Below are positions 15,547 to 24,897 of a DNA stretch of 64,000 nucleotides, piece after piece. The translations under genes and the position numbers were made by a program. Where the stretch lies: positions 124,001 through 188,000 of the forward strand of contig NZ_PCPG01000005.1 of NCBI RefSeq assembly GCF_002979655.1, in the 5' to 3' direction. The notes beneath the pieces are model-generated. The model did not search any database, was not told the origin of the DNA, and worked only from the letters and a program-made list of their open reading frames with translations. The DNA comes from Microbacterium sp. MYb45. Lineage in GTDB: Bacteria; Actinomycetota; Actinomycetes; Actinomycetales; Microbacteriaceae. Numbering within the stretch: position 1 is the stretch's first letter; each line of letters begins with the position of its first letter.

Positions 15547-16950
15547 GTGCAGTTCATCTCCACCCGCGGCGGCATGCAGCCGCAGTCGTTCAGCGAGACG
15601 CTGTTGGAGGGCCTCGCGCCCGACGGCGGACTGGCGGTGCCCGAGGTCATGCCGACCGTCGACGGCGAGACGCTCGAGCGCTGGCGTGCGCTGACGTACC
15701 CGCAGCTGGCGACCGAGGTGCTCGGGCTGTTCGCGACCGACATCCCGCGCGCGGATCTCGCGCGGATGACCGATGCGGCATACGCCGGCTTCCCCGACGG
15801 CGTCGTGCCGCTGCGGGCCATCGACGACGAGCTGACGCTCGTCGGACTCTCCGAGGGGCCGACGCTCGCGTTCAAGGACATGGCGATGCAGTTCCTCGGA
15901 CAGGTGCTCGAGTACACGCTGGAGCGCAACGACGCCGTGCTCAACATCCTCGGCGCGACCTCGGGCGACACCGGTTCTGCGGCCGAGCACGCCCTCCGCG
16001 GCAAGGAGCGCGTCGCGGTGTTCATGCTGTCGCCGCAGGGCCGCATGAGTGCGTTCCAGCGGGCGCAGATGTTCTCTCTCGACGACGCGAACGTGCACAA
16101 CATCGCGGTCGAGGGCGTCTTCGACGACTGCCAGAACCTCGTGAAGAAGCTCGCCGGCGATCTGGACTTCAAGCGCGCGCAGCACCTGGGCGCGGTGAAC
16201 TCGATCAACCTCGCGCGCATCACGGCGCAGACCGTCTACTACTTCTGGGCGTGGCTGCGGGCGACGGATGCCGGTGGCTGGACCGAGCTGTCCTTCACGG
16301 TGCCCTCCGGTAACTTCGGCAACATCCTCTCCGGCTTCTTCGCCAAGCAGATGGGTCTCCCGATCCGTCGCCTGGTACTCGCCGCGAACGAGAACAACGT
16401 CCTCGACGAGTTCTTCCGCTCCGGCGTCTACCGCCCGCGCAGCGCCGCCCAGACGCTCGCGACCTCGAGCCCCTCGATGGACATCTCCAAGGCGTCGAAC
16501 CTCGAACGCTTCATCTTCGAGCTCGTCGGCCGCGACCCCGCGCGCGTCGTGGGGGCGTGGGATGACCTCGAGGCCCAGGGCTACTTCGACTTCTCTGCTG
16601 ATCAGGAGCGCTTCCTCGAGGAGTTCGGCATCGTCAGCGGCACCTCGACGCACGAGGACAGGCTGGCGACGATCCGCTCGGTGTACGAGACGACGGGTGA
16701 GGTCATCGACCCGCACACGGCCGACGGCGTCAAGGTCGCGCGCGAGTTCGTCGAGCCGGGTGTCCCGATGCTCGTGCTCGAGACGGCGAAGCCGGAGAAG
16801 TTCGCAGAGACGATCCACGAGGCCATCGGTGTCGAGCTCGGTTACGCGCCGGAGTTGCAGCAAATGCTCGACGCGCCCCAGCACGTGACCGAGATGGGTG
16901 ACGACGAGCAGGCTCTCCGCGCCTTCATCGAGACGAACGCGCTGCACTGA
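15547..16950 (+). CDS. thrC: Threonine synthase
   Basis: PLP enzyme converting O-phosphohomoserine to threonine, 467 residues. The N-terminus MQFISTRGG and the PLP-lysine segment LAFKDMAMQFLG (Lys110) identify the long class of threonine synthase. GATSGDTGSAAEHAL and VPSGNFGN(I) bind the cofactor phosphate and substrate. The start is GTG 15547 with GAGGAG upstream. It stands alone without hom or thrB, which is usual when thrC is unlinked in Microbacteriaceae (from memory). A strong terminator follows at 16986-17025. Confidence 0.96.
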   Translation: MQFISTRGGMQPQSFSETLLEGLAPDGGLAVPEVMPTVDGETLERWRALTYPQLATEVLGLFATDIPRADLARMTDAAYAGFPDGVVPLRAIDDELTLVGLSEGPTLAFKDMAMQFLGQVLEYTLERNDAVLNILGATSGDTGSAAEHALRGKERVAVFMLSPQGRMSAFQRAQMFSLDDANVHNIAVEGVFDDCQNLVKKLAGDLDFKRAQHLGAVNSINLARITAQTVYYFWAWLRATDAGGWTELSFTVPSGNFGNILSGFFAKQMGLPIRRLVLAANENNVLDEFFRSGVYRPRSAAQTLATSSPSMDISKASNLERFIFELVGRDPARVVGAWDDLEAQGYFDFSADQERFLEEFGIVSGTSTHEDRLATIRSVYETTGEVIDPHTADGVKVAREFVEPGVPMLVLETAKPEKFAETIHEAIGVELGYAPELQQMLDAPQHVTEMGDDEQALRAFIETNALH

Positions 16951-16985
16951 CCTTCGCGGTGGTCGTCGAGACCCCCACTTCACGT

Positions 16986-17025
16986 CGAGACCCCCTCGTG
17001 CCGCTGTCGGCAGGAGGGGGTCTCG
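16986..17025 (+). terminator. Rho-independent-type terminator after thrC
   Basis: CGAGACCCCCTC (16986-16997) pairs perfectly with GAGGGGGTCTCG (17014-17025), a 12-bp stem, followed by GTGTTT. A partial direct repeat of the first arm (TCGAGACCCCC) lies about 20 bases upstream. Confidence 0.8.
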
Positions 17026-17079
17026 GTGTTTCCGGGGGTCTCCACACGAGCTGTCGCGGGCGTGACGCCGAGCCGGTAC

Positions 17080-17122
17080 GTGCGATGCGCACATCCGGGT
17101 TCGATTCTCGTGCGATATGCAC
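17080..17122. promoter_or_regulatory. Tandem inverted-repeat operators ahead of the permease/hydantoinase operon
   Basis: GTGCGATGCGCAC (17080-17092) and GTGCGATATGCAC (17110-17122) are near-identical dyads, both followed by AT, whose starts are exactly 30 bp apart, about three helical turns. They sit 70-115 bases before the permease start. A regulator binding both sites on one DNA face is likely; the PucR-family protein ending this operon is the natural candidate (inference). Confidence 0.6.
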
Positions 17123-17193
17123 ATGTCGTGCGGTGTTCGAGCGTGGCTACTGTGGCGCACAACCCGTTCCCCTCCTCCTCCCGAAGGATCCTC

Positions 17194-18531
17194 ATGGCAC
17201 GCACGGCGCACGCAGACGACTTCGCGCTCTCCCGGGTGACTCCCGAGGCCCGCAAACCCTGGTTCGGCATCGCCGTGCAGCGATTCGGACAGGTCTCGGC
17301 CCTCTCTCAGTTCCTTCTCGGCGCGACCCTCGGCTACAGCATGACTTTCGGCGAGGCTGTCCTCGCCTTCCTCTTCGGCTCGCTCATCCTCGAGGTGATC
17401 ATGTGCGTGGTCGGCTTCATCGGCCAGCGCGAGGGCCTCAACACCGCCCTCCTCGCACGCTGGACCGGCTTCGGCGAGATCGGCGCCTCCCTCGTCGGGC
17501 TCGCGATCGGCATCAGCCTGATCGGCTGGTTCGGCATCCAGTCCGCCATCTCGGCGCAGTCGCTCGATGCCCTCATGCCCGGCGCTCTGCCGGTCTGGGC
17601 CTGGAGCCTCATCTTCGGCCTCGCGGTCACCGCGATCGTGGCCTTCGGCTTCGTCGGGATGCAGTGGCTCGCGAACATCACCGTGCCGCTGTTCCTCGTC
17701 CTCGTCGGCTGGTCGGTCATCTCCGAGCTGAGCCGTCACGACATCGGCGAACTGCTCACGGGCCCCGCGCCCGGACCCACGATGAGCGTGTGGGCCGGAA
17801 CCGGCATCGTCGCGGGTGGCCTCATCGTCGGCGCGATCATCACGGGCGACATGACCCGCTTCAACCGCTCGCGCGCCGACGTCATCAAGCAGACCGTGGT
17901 CGGCGTCTCCCTCGGCGAGTTCGTGATCGGCCTCGCCGGCGTGCTGCTGGCGCACGCCGCGGCCACGGGGGACATCGTCGCGATCGTGACCTCCTCGGTC
18001 GGGTTCATCGGCCTGTTCATCGTGCTCACCGGCACCCTGAAGATCAACGACTGGAACCTGTACTCCTCCACACTGGGCCTGGTGAACTTCATCTCGACCG
18101 CGTTCGGGAAGAACCTGCACCGCGTCACCACGACCATCGTGCTGGGCGTCGTCGGATCCGTGCTCGCCGCGGTCGGCATCCTCGGACAGTTCACCGAGTT
18201 CCTGATCGTGCTGAGCGTCGCGTTCCCCCCGATCGCCGGCATCATGGTCGCCGAGTACTACATCGTGCGTCGCTGGCGTCCCGACCTCGACGCGACGCGC
18301 GACGAAGGCACCCTCCCGGCGACCGCCCCGCGCATCGTCCCCGCGACGATCGTCGTCTGGCTGGTCTCCGCGCTGGTCGGCTACTTCGTGACGTGGGGCA
18401 TCCCGTCGCTTCTCAGCCTTTTCCTCTCGATGGCCCTCTACATCGTCGCGGGCAAGCTCGGCTGGGTGCGCGGCGTCGGCGTGGCCACCACACGGCAGGC
18501 CGCACCGGTCGAACAGACAGCAGCGGCCTGA
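17194..18531 (+). CDS. NCS1-family purine/pyrimidine-type permease
   Basis: A 445-residue transporter with about 12 hydrophobic segments, resembling CodB-like purine-cytosine permeases of the NCS1 family. These are cation symporters for nucleobases, hydantoins and related compounds. GATLGYSMTFGEAVLAF and GAIITGDMTRFNRS are family-like motifs. ATG 17194 has AAGGA upstream; in-frame codons further upstream encode no membrane or conserved sequence. It is the first gene of the catabolic operon and probably imports the substrate of the hydantoinase-like enzyme 40 bases downstream. Likely regulated through the paired dyads upstream. Confidence 0.9.
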   Translation: MARTAHADDFALSRVTPEARKPWFGIAVQRFGQVSALSQFLLGATLGYSMTFGEAVLAFLFGSLILEVIMCVVGFIGQREGLNTALLARWTGFGEIGASLVGLAIGISLIGWFGIQSAISAQSLDALMPGALPVWAWSLIFGLAVTAIVAFGFVGMQWLANITVPLFLVLVGWSVISELSRHDIGELLTGPAPGPTMSVWAGTGIVAGGLIVGAIITGDMTRFNRSRADVIKQTVVGVSLGEFVIGLAGVLLAHAAATGDIVAIVTSSVGFIGLFIVLTGTLKINDWNLYSSTLGLVNFISTAFGKNLHRVTTTIVLGVVGSVLAAVGILGQFTEFLIVLSVAFPPIAGIMVAEYYIVRRWRPDLDATRDEGTLPATAPRIVPATIVVWLVSALVGYFVTWGIPSLLSLFLSMALYIVAGKLGWVRGVGVATTRQAAPVEQTAAA

Positions 18532-18571
18532 GCCGCCGCAGACAGACACCCCTCACAGGAAAGCGAGCATC

Positions 18572-20119
18572 ATGCACATCGGCATCGACGTCGGCGGCAC
18601 CAACACCGACGCAGTCCTCATGGACGGCACCCGCACCCTGGCGGGGGTGAAGCACTCGACCACCCCCGACGTCACCAGCGGCATCATCCAGGCGATCGAG
18701 GACCTGCGGGCCGGACACTCGTTCGAGGGCGCCGACATCGATGCCGTCATGATCGGCACGACGCACTTCATCAACGCGCTCGTGCAGGCGAGCCGTCTCG
18801 CCCCGGTCGCGGCCCTCCGGCTCGGGCTGCCCGCCACCCGTGCGCTGCCGCCCCTGATCGATTGGCCCGAGGTGCTGGTCGAAGCGACCCAGGCCCGCAG
18901 CTACCTCGCGCACGGCGGCTACGAGTTCGACGGCCGACCGATCTCACCGCTCGACCCCGACGAGATCCGGGCGCACGCCGAGGACATGAAGGCGCACGGC
19001 ATCCGCTCGGTCGCCATCTCCTCGGTGTTCAGCCCCGTGAACCACGACCTCGAGGTGCGGGCGGCCGAGATCGTCGCGGAGGTGCTGGGGGCGGACGCCG
19101 CCATCTCGCTGTCGCACGAGATCGGACGCATCGGGCTCCTGGAGCGCGAGAACGCGACGATCATCAACGCCGCGCTGCGCGAACTCGCCTCCGAGATCGT
19201 CGACGGGCTCACCTCGGCCGTTCGCGCCCAGGGCATCGAGGCGCCGATCTTCCTCAGCCAGAACGACGGCACGCTGATGGACGAGGAGTACGTGCGCCGC
19301 TACCCGGTCGCGACCTTCGCGTCCGGCCCGACCAACTCGATGCGCGGGGCAGCGGCCACCAGCGGCCTCGACGACTGCGCCGTGATCGACGTGGGCGGCA
19401 CCACCGCCGACATCGGGTTGCTGATCAACGGCTTCCCACGCGAGACGGCGAACGAGGTCAAGGTCGCCGGCATCCGCACCAACTTCCGGATGCCCGATGT
19501 GCTCTCGCTCGGCATCGGCGGCGGCAGCATCGTCGACGAGGAGACGGCCGAGGTCGGCCCGGCTTCCGTCGGCTACAAGCTGACCACAGAGGCACTGGTC
19601 TTCGGCGGATCGACTCTGACCGCCACCGACATCGCCGTCGCGGCCGGTCGCGCGCAGGTCGGGGATGCGAGCAAGGTCGCGCACCTCGACCCGGCGTTCG
19701 TCGAGCGGGTGCTCGCGCGCATCGCCGAGCGCGTGTCCGAGGCCGTCGACCGCATGCGCACCTCGCCCGAGCCCATCGCGGTGGTCGCGGTCGGCGGCGG
19801 ATCCATCCTGCTCCCCGACGAGCTGCCGCTGTTCGGCACGGTGCACCGGCCGGAGAACTACGCGGTCGCGAACGCCATCGGCGCCTCGATCGCACAGGTC
19901 GGCGGCGAGATCGACAAGGTCTACGCGATCGAACCCGGTCGCCGCGAGGAGACGCTCGCCGAGGTGCGGGCCGAGGCCGTCGACAAGGCCATCGCCGCCG
20001 GCGCCAAACCCTCGACCGTGTCGATCATCGACTTCGACGAGGTGCCCATCCCGTACCTCCCCGGCAACGCGACGCGCATCCGCGTGAAAGCCGTCGGCGA
20101 CCTCGACATGGGGGCGTGA
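18572..20119 (+). CDS. Hydantoinase/oxoprolinase family protein (HyuA-like subunit)
   Basis: A 515-residue protein of the hydantoinase A/5-oxoprolinase family, ATP-dependent ring-opening amidohydrolases with an actin-like ATPase fold. The N-terminal phosphate-binding motif is IGIDVGGTNTDAVLMDG (residues 3-19) and the second is AVIDVGGTTADIGLLI in mid-protein; LSLGIGGGSIVDEE and VAVGGGSILLP follow. No HyuB subunit is next to it; instead three DUF917 proteins follow, a linkage known for this smaller family. ATG 18572 is preceded by AGGAAAG. Substrate is unknown; a hydantoin, oxoproline-like lactam or similar cyclic amide is plausible. Confidence 0.88.
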   Translation: MHIGIDVGGTNTDAVLMDGTRTLAGVKHSTTPDVTSGIIQAIEDLRAGHSFEGADIDAVMIGTTHFINALVQASRLAPVAALRLGLPATRALPPLIDWPEVLVEATQARSYLAHGGYEFDGRPISPLDPDEIRAHAEDMKAHGIRSVAISSVFSPVNHDLEVRAAEIVAEVLGADAAISLSHEIGRIGLLERENATIINAALRELASEIVDGLTSAVRAQGIEAPIFLSQNDGTLMDEEYVRRYPVATFASGPTNSMRGAAATSGLDDCAVIDVGGTTADIGLLINGFPRETANEVKVAGIRTNFRMPDVLSLGIGGGSIVDEETAEVGPASVGYKLTTEALVFGGSTLTATDIAVAAGRAQVGDASKVAHLDPAFVERVLARIAERVSEAVDRMRTSPEPIAVVAVGGGSILLPDELPLFGTVHRPENYAVANAIGASIAQVGGEIDKVYAIEPGRREETLAEVRAEAVDKAIAAGAKPSTVSIIDFDEVPIPYLPGNATRIRVKAVGDLDMGA

Positions 20120-20120
20120 C

Positions 20121-21221
20121 ATGAGCTGGACCATCACTCCCGCACACATCGACGGACTCGCCCGCGGCGCCGCCGTTCTCGGCACCGGTGGGGGAGGAGA
20201 CCCCTACATCGGCGCGCTCCTCGCCCGTCAGGCGCTGACTTCCGGCGACGTCACCGTCGTCGGTCTCGACGAGGTGCCCGACGACGCGCTGGTGCTGTTC
20301 GTCGCGATGATGGGCGCGCCGACCGTCATGGTCGAGAAGCTCCCGAGCCTGGCCGAGGTCGTGGAGCCCGTCAAGGCGCTCGCCATCCACCTCGGTCGTC
20401 CCGTCACGCACATCGCCTGCGCAGAGGTCGGCGGTGTCAACTCGACCATCCCGATCGCCGCGGCCGCCGCGCTCGGGCTGCCGTTGGTCGACGCCGACGG
20501 CATGGGGCGCGCTTTCCCCGAGCTGCAGATGGTGCTCCCGACCCTTTACGGCGTCACGGCATCGCCCCTCGCGTTCAGCGACGAGAAGGGCAACACCGGC
20601 GTGCTGCAGACGGCGGACAACTCCTGGACCGAGCGCATCGCCCGCGTGGCCTGCGTCGAGATGGGCTGCTCGGTCATGATCTCCGGGTTCTCCATGTCCG
20701 GCACGGCCGCGCGGGAGTCGCTCGTCTCCGGTTCACTGTCGCGCTGCATCGAGATCGGGCAGCGCATCGCCACGGCCCGCGACGAGAAGACCGACCCGGT
20801 CGACGCGGTCGTCGATCTCCTGGGCGGCCGAGAGCTGTTCGACGGCAAGGTCGTCGACGTGCACCGGGCCACCACGACCGGCTTCGCACGCGGGCGCGCA
20901 CGCATCGACGGTGACGCCGGTGCGACGCTGACTCTCCAGTTCCAGAACGAGCACCTCGTGGCCGAGGCCGACGGGGCGGTTCTCGCGACTACTCCCGACC
21001 TGATCATGGTGCTCGACGGTGAGTCCGGCGAGCCGATCACGACCGAGGGCCTGCGCTACGGGCAGCGGGTGCGGGTGATCGCGGCTCCGGCGGATGAGCG
21101 CTGGCATTCGGAGGCCGCCCTCGCGATGGTGGGCCCCGGCTACTTCGGCTACGACATGGCGGCGCACCGCTACGACGGCAGCATCTCCACCGGATCGGCG
21201 TCGGCGGGAGCCGCGGCATGA
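20121..21221 (+). CDS. DUF917 domain protein, copy 1
   Basis: A 366-residue protein of the DUF917 family, usually encoded beside hydantoinase/oxoprolinase subunits. Recognisable elements are LARGAAVLGTGGGGDPYIGA near the N-terminus, DADGMGRAFPELQM mid-protein and TEGLRYGQRVRV near the C-terminus. The Gly-rich GTGGGGDPY loop suggests a nucleotide- or substrate-binding site. It begins one base after the HyuA stop and overlaps copy 2 by four bases (ATGA). No established reaction; probably works with the hydantoinase-like protein on the imported compound. Confidence 0.88.
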   Translation: MSWTITPAHIDGLARGAAVLGTGGGGDPYIGALLARQALTSGDVTVVGLDEVPDDALVLFVAMMGAPTVMVEKLPSLAEVVEPVKALAIHLGRPVTHIACAEVGGVNSTIPIAAAAALGLPLVDADGMGRAFPELQMVLPTLYGVTASPLAFSDEKGNTGVLQTADNSWTERIARVACVEMGCSVMISGFSMSGTAARESLVSGSLSRCIEIGQRIATARDEKTDPVDAVVDLLGGRELFDGKVVDVHRATTTGFARGRARIDGDAGATLTLQFQNEHLVAEADGAVLATTPDLIMVLDGESGEPITTEGLRYGQRVRVIAAPADERWHSEAALAMVGPGYFGYDMAAHRYDGSISTGSASAGAAA

Positions 21222-22336
21222 GCTGGCAGCTCACGGCTGCCGACCTCCCCGATCTCGCCCGCGGCGCGACGCTCCTCGGCACGGGCGGAGGCGGCGACCC
21301 CTACATCGGCAAGATGCTGGTCGAGCGGGTGCTGGGGAAGGGGAGCATCACGATCCTCGACCCGGACGAGCTCGCCGACGACCTGTTCGTGATCCCGACG
21401 GCGCAGATGGGCGCCCCGACCGTGATGATCGAGAAGATCCCGGCCGGGACGGAGCCCACGCTCGCCCTGCGCACGCTCGAGGAGCACCTCGGACGGACCG
21501 CGGACGCGACCATGCCGATCGAGTGCGGCGGCATCAACTCGATGATCCCGCTCATCGTCGCGGCCGAGACCGGGCTCCCGGTGGTGGACGCCGACGGCAT
21601 GGGCCGCGCGTTCCCCGAGCTGTCCATGGAGACCTTCGCCGTGTACGGCGTGCACGGGTCGCCGCTCGCGCTCGCCGGGGAACGCGGCGAGAAGGTCGTG
21701 ATCGACACCGGCGACGACGACCGGCAGATGGAGTGGCTCGCCCGCGGCATCACCATCCGCCTCGGTGGCGTCGGTCACATCGCGGAGTACGCGATGACCG
21801 GAGCCGACGTCCGGCGAACGGCCGTGCCCCGCACGATCTCGATGGCACTCGCGCTCGGCCGCGCCATCCGGGTCGCCCGAGAGGAGCACCGTTCGCCGTT
21901 CGAGGCGATCGCCGACACCCTCTCGACGACTCTCTACCCGCACCTGCGTGAGCTCTGCGTCGGCAAGGTCATCGACGTGGAACGCCGCACGACAGAGGGC
22001 TTCGCCAAGGGGCGGGCGGTCATCGCACCGCTCGGGGCGGAGGAGGGCGACACGTTCGAGATCTCCTTCCAGAACGAGAACCTCATCGCCCACCGTGGAG
22101 AGACGCTCGTGGCGATCGTGCCCGACCTCATCTGCGTCGTCGACCACGAGACCGCCGAGCCGATCACGACCGAGGGGCTCCGGTACGGACAGCGCGTGCG
22201 GGTGCTGGGCATCTCCACTCCCGAGATGATGCGCACTCCCGATGCGCTCGCCGCGTTCGGCCCGTCCGCATTCGGGCTCTCGGCGGAGTTCGTCCCGGTG
22301 GAGACGCTGTCCGCAGGCGAGGGCGTTTCTCCCTAG
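21218..22336 (+). CDS. DUF917 domain protein, copy 2
   Basis: A 372-residue paralogue of the preceding gene with the same landmarks: LARGATLLGTGGGGDPYIGK, DADGMGRAFPELSM and TEGLRYGQRVRV. The two copies are clearly similar along their full length, suggesting tandem duplication and perhaps a hetero-oligomer. ATG 21218 overlaps the upstream stop as ATGA. Its own stop TAG (22334-22336) is also the first half of TAGGCT, a possible -10 box for copy 3. Function unknown. Confidence 0.88.
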   Translation: MSWQLTAADLPDLARGATLLGTGGGGDPYIGKMLVERVLGKGSITILDPDELADDLFVIPTAQMGAPTVMIEKIPAGTEPTLALRTLEEHLGRTADATMPIECGGINSMIPLIVAAETGLPVVDADGMGRAFPELSMETFAVYGVHGSPLALAGERGEKVVIDTGDDDRQMEWLARGITIRLGGVGHIAEYAMTGADVRRTAVPRTISMALALGRAIRVAREEHRSPFEAIADTLSTTLYPHLRELCVGKVIDVERRTTEGFAKGRAVIAPLGAEEGDTFEISFQNENLIAHRGETLVAIVPDLICVVDHETAEPITTEGLRYGQRVRVLGISTPEMMRTPDALAAFGPSAFGLSAEFVPVETLSAGEGVSP

Positions 22337-22346
22337 GCTGGAGCGC

Positions 22347-23375
22347 ATGATGCTGCAGCGCGACGACCTCACGGCGCTCGCCCGCGGCTATGCGCTGCTC
22401 GGCTCGGGCGGCGGCGGCTCGACCACCATGCTCGAACTCATGCTCGCGCGGGCGACGGACTGGCCCATCGAGGTCTCCCCGGTCTCCTCGCTCGACCCCG
22501 CCACGCCCTGTCTCGGGGTCGCGTTCGTGGGGTCGACGATGCTGCTCGGGGAGCGGCTTCCGGGGGAGGAGCCGTTCGCCCGCCTCCTCGACGCGGTCGA
22601 GCGCTGGGTCGGGCATCCGGTTCCCGCGGTCTGCTCGCTCGAAGGCGGGGGGATGAACGGGCTCGCACCGCTGACGCTCGCCGGATCGCACGTCGTTCTC
22701 GACGCGGACTGCACCGGCCGCGCCGTGCCGGGGCTGGACCAGATGTCGCTCTTCGTCGACAGCGTGCCGGGGCTCGTCTTCGCCTGCGACACGGGTGCCG
22801 ACGGAGTCGCGCTCGTCGAGGCGCATCGGGCCATCGACGCCGAGCGCGTCGTGCGATCGGCGATCATCCAGGCCGGCGGTGTCGGCTGTGCGGTGCTCGG
22901 CGGCTTCACCGTCGGCGATCTGCGGGAGCACGCGATCGGAGGCCACCTCGCGTACGCGCTCGAGCTCGGCAGGGCCTACCTCGCCGCCGCCGCTGCTCCG
23001 CTTCCCCTCCTCGCCGACGCTCTGGGGGCCGAGCTGCTCGCCGAAGGACGTATCGTCTCGGTCGCACCCTCGCTCCAGGACCCGCACGTGAACGCGGTCG
23101 AGATCAGCGGTCTCGGCGGCGCGGTGCACCGCGTGGTCACCCGATCCGAGGCGCTGGCCGTGCTCACCGACGGACTCCTCGTCGCCTCGGCCCCCACCAT
23201 CATCGTGATCGTCGATGCGGTGTCCCGGGAGATCCTCGAGGTCACCGAGCTGGGTCTCGCCCGGAACGTGGCGGTCTTCGCCGTCCCCGCGCCCGAGTGG
23301 TGGAACGCGCGGCCCGACCGGCGGTCCCAGGTGGTGCCGTCGGCGTACGGCCTCGACGATCTGGACGCAGCGTGA
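22347..23375 (+). CDS. DUF917 domain protein, divergent copy 3
   Basis: A 342-residue third member, more divergent: LARGYALLGSGGGGSTTMLEL replaces the GTGGGGDPYIG segment, and DADCTGRAVPGLDQM replaces DADGMGRAFPEL. It keeps a mid-protein CSLEGGGMNGLAPL equivalent to the EVGGVNSTIPI segment of copy 1. Loss of the Asp-Pro-Tyr after the Gly loop hints at a different role. Two adjacent ATGs (22347, 22350) follow GGAG; the second has the better spacing. It overlaps the PucR gene by four bases (GTGA). Confidence 0.85.
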   Translation: MMLQRDDLTALARGYALLGSGGGGSTTMLELMLARATDWPIEVSPVSSLDPATPCLGVAFVGSTMLLGERLPGEEPFARLLDAVERWVGHPVPAVCSLEGGGMNGLAPLTLAGSHVVLDADCTGRAVPGLDQMSLFVDSVPGLVFACDTGADGVALVEAHRAIDAERVVRSAIIQAGGVGCAVLGGFTVGDLREHAIGGHLAYALELGRAYLAAAAAPLPLLADALGAELLAEGRIVSVAPSLQDPHVNAVEISGLGGAVHRVVTRSEALAVLTDGLLVASAPTIIVIVDAVSREILEVTELGLARNVAVFAVPAPEWWNARPDRRSQVVPSAYGLDDLDAA

Positions 23376-24886
23376 TCGAGCGGCTGCGGTTGAGCGCATT
23401 GCTCGCCCATGCGGAGAACGGCGGGCTTCGGCGAATCGCCGGTCCTGCGGATACCGCCTGGGAGGCAGTCGCCGTCGGAGCGGGGGAGGCGGAGCTGACG
23501 GACAGCGGTGCGGACCGCCTGGCGATCGTCACCTCGACGGCCCCGAGCGCGACCTGGCAGCAGGACGCGCTGCTGCGACGACTGCGGGACCGCGGTTTCA
23601 CGGGACTCGCCCTCCCCGGCGCGGCCGGCTTCGATGCGGGCGCGTTCCGGCTCGCCGACCGCATCGGCCTGTGTCTGCTCGACGTCGAGCGCCCTGTGCA
23701 GCTCGCGAAGGCCTGCTGGATGCTGCTCGAGGCCCGTGACGCGCTGACGCTCAGCCAGGTGCGCAAGGTCGCCCAGTCCTTCGAGTACGCCGCCGACGAC
23801 CTCGCCGACCTGCTGGGGCACATCGCGGCGAACCTCGGTGTCGGGGCCGCATTGATCGACTCGTCCGGGGTTCTCCAGGAGGCAGGGGCCCACCTCGACG
23901 AACACCTGCATGCCGCGATCGGCTTCGATTCCTGGCTCGATCAGGCGAAGGCCGGCGACTCCGCGGCGGCTTCGGTGCGCGTCGACAGTCCAGGGCGCAG
24001 CGGCCTGCGGCTCGTGCTCTTCGGTCGCGGGCTCGGAGAGGCGCAGGTGCAGTCGCTCTCGGTCGCGGCAGAGATCGCGATGCCGGCAGTCGCGGCGCGC
24101 ATCCTGATCGACGAGGTGGCGGCCGTGAACGACGTCGCCGTGTCGTCAGGTCTGCTTCGGGACTTCGTCGACCTGCACGGGGCCGCCGATGCCGACGTCG
24201 AGCGTCGCATGGCGGAGCGCGGCTGGCGCACGGGCGGGCACCACATCGGCTTCCGTGTGGTGGCGAGGGGACGACTCGATTCCTTCTCGCTGCTGCGTTC
24301 GGTGAGCGCCGGTCTCTCCGCGATCGACGGCGAGGCGCATGCGACCACGGCGGGACGCGGACTCAGCGGATGGCTGTCGTTCCCGGAAGCCCCGCATCCG
24401 GATCGGGTGGAGCGCGCCGTCGCCTCACTGCGGGAACTCCACCTCGCCGTGCTGCGCGATTTCGCGGTGGCGACCGGTGTCGGGTCGCTGCAGGCCGGGG
24501 CGGAAGGTCTGGCCACGACCCTGGACGAGGCCGGCGACGCGGCGCGCATCGCCGCATCGCGATCCGCGACCGGGTGGTTCGTGCGTGTCGACAGCCTCGG
24601 CCTGGAGCAGCTGCTGCTCGCCTGGACCGGGAACGACACCTTCGTCCCGGCGGCGGAATCGCTGTTGGCGCCGTTGCGCGACGGCGGTGGGGAGCTGCTC
24701 ACCACGCTCTCCGCCTACCTCGATCACGAGTCCGGCATCGCGGCGACGGCGAGTGCGCTCGGCCTGCACCGCAACACGGTCATGGTCCGGATCCGGCGCG
24801 TGCAGGAACTCCTCGGTATCGACATGACCGACCCCGAGGCGCGGCTGGCCCTGCACCTCGCGTGTCGCGCCGTGCAGCCGCGCTGA
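23372..24886 (+). CDS. PucR family transcriptional regulator
   Basis: A 504-residue regulator. The C-terminal HTH_30 segment typical of PucR proteins is at about 445-500 (ESGIAATASALGLHRNTVMVRIRRVQELLG). The N-terminal ~120 residues resemble the PucR sensor domain, with a GGDEF-like central region expected. PucR-type proteins control purine, allantoin and related nitrogen catabolism in response to intermediates. GTG 23372 overlaps the DUF917 stop as GTGA, placing the regulator last in the operon it probably controls; earlier in-frame starts lie inside the DUF917 gene. Confidence 0.88.
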   Translation: MIERLRLSALLAHAENGGLRRIAGPADTAWEAVAVGAGEAELTDSGADRLAIVTSTAPSATWQQDALLRRLRDRGFTGLALPGAAGFDAGAFRLADRIGLCLLDVERPVQLAKACWMLLEARDALTLSQVRKVAQSFEYAADDLADLLGHIAANLGVGAALIDSSGVLQEAGAHLDEHLHAAIGFDSWLDQAKAGDSAAASVRVDSPGRSGLRLVLFGRGLGEAQVQSLSVAAEIAMPAVAARILIDEVAAVNDVAVSSGLLRDFVDLHGAADADVERRMAERGWRTGGHHIGFRVVARGRLDSFSLLRSVSAGLSAIDGEAHATTAGRGLSGWLSFPEAPHPDRVERAVASLRELHLAVLRDFAVATGVGSLQAGAEGLATTLDEAGDAARIAASRSATGWFVRVDSLGLEQLLLAWTGNDTFVPAAESLLAPLRDGGGELLTTLSAYLDHESGIAATASALGLHRNTVMVRIRRVQELLGIDMTDPEARLALHLACRAVQPR

Positions 24887-24897
24887 GCGGTGCCCGC

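Noticed and set aside
15490..18549. Antisense open frame of about 1019 codons opposite thrC and the NCS1 permease
   Set aside because: Low-complexity Arg/Asp/Glu/His-rich translation, typical shadow of high-GC genes.
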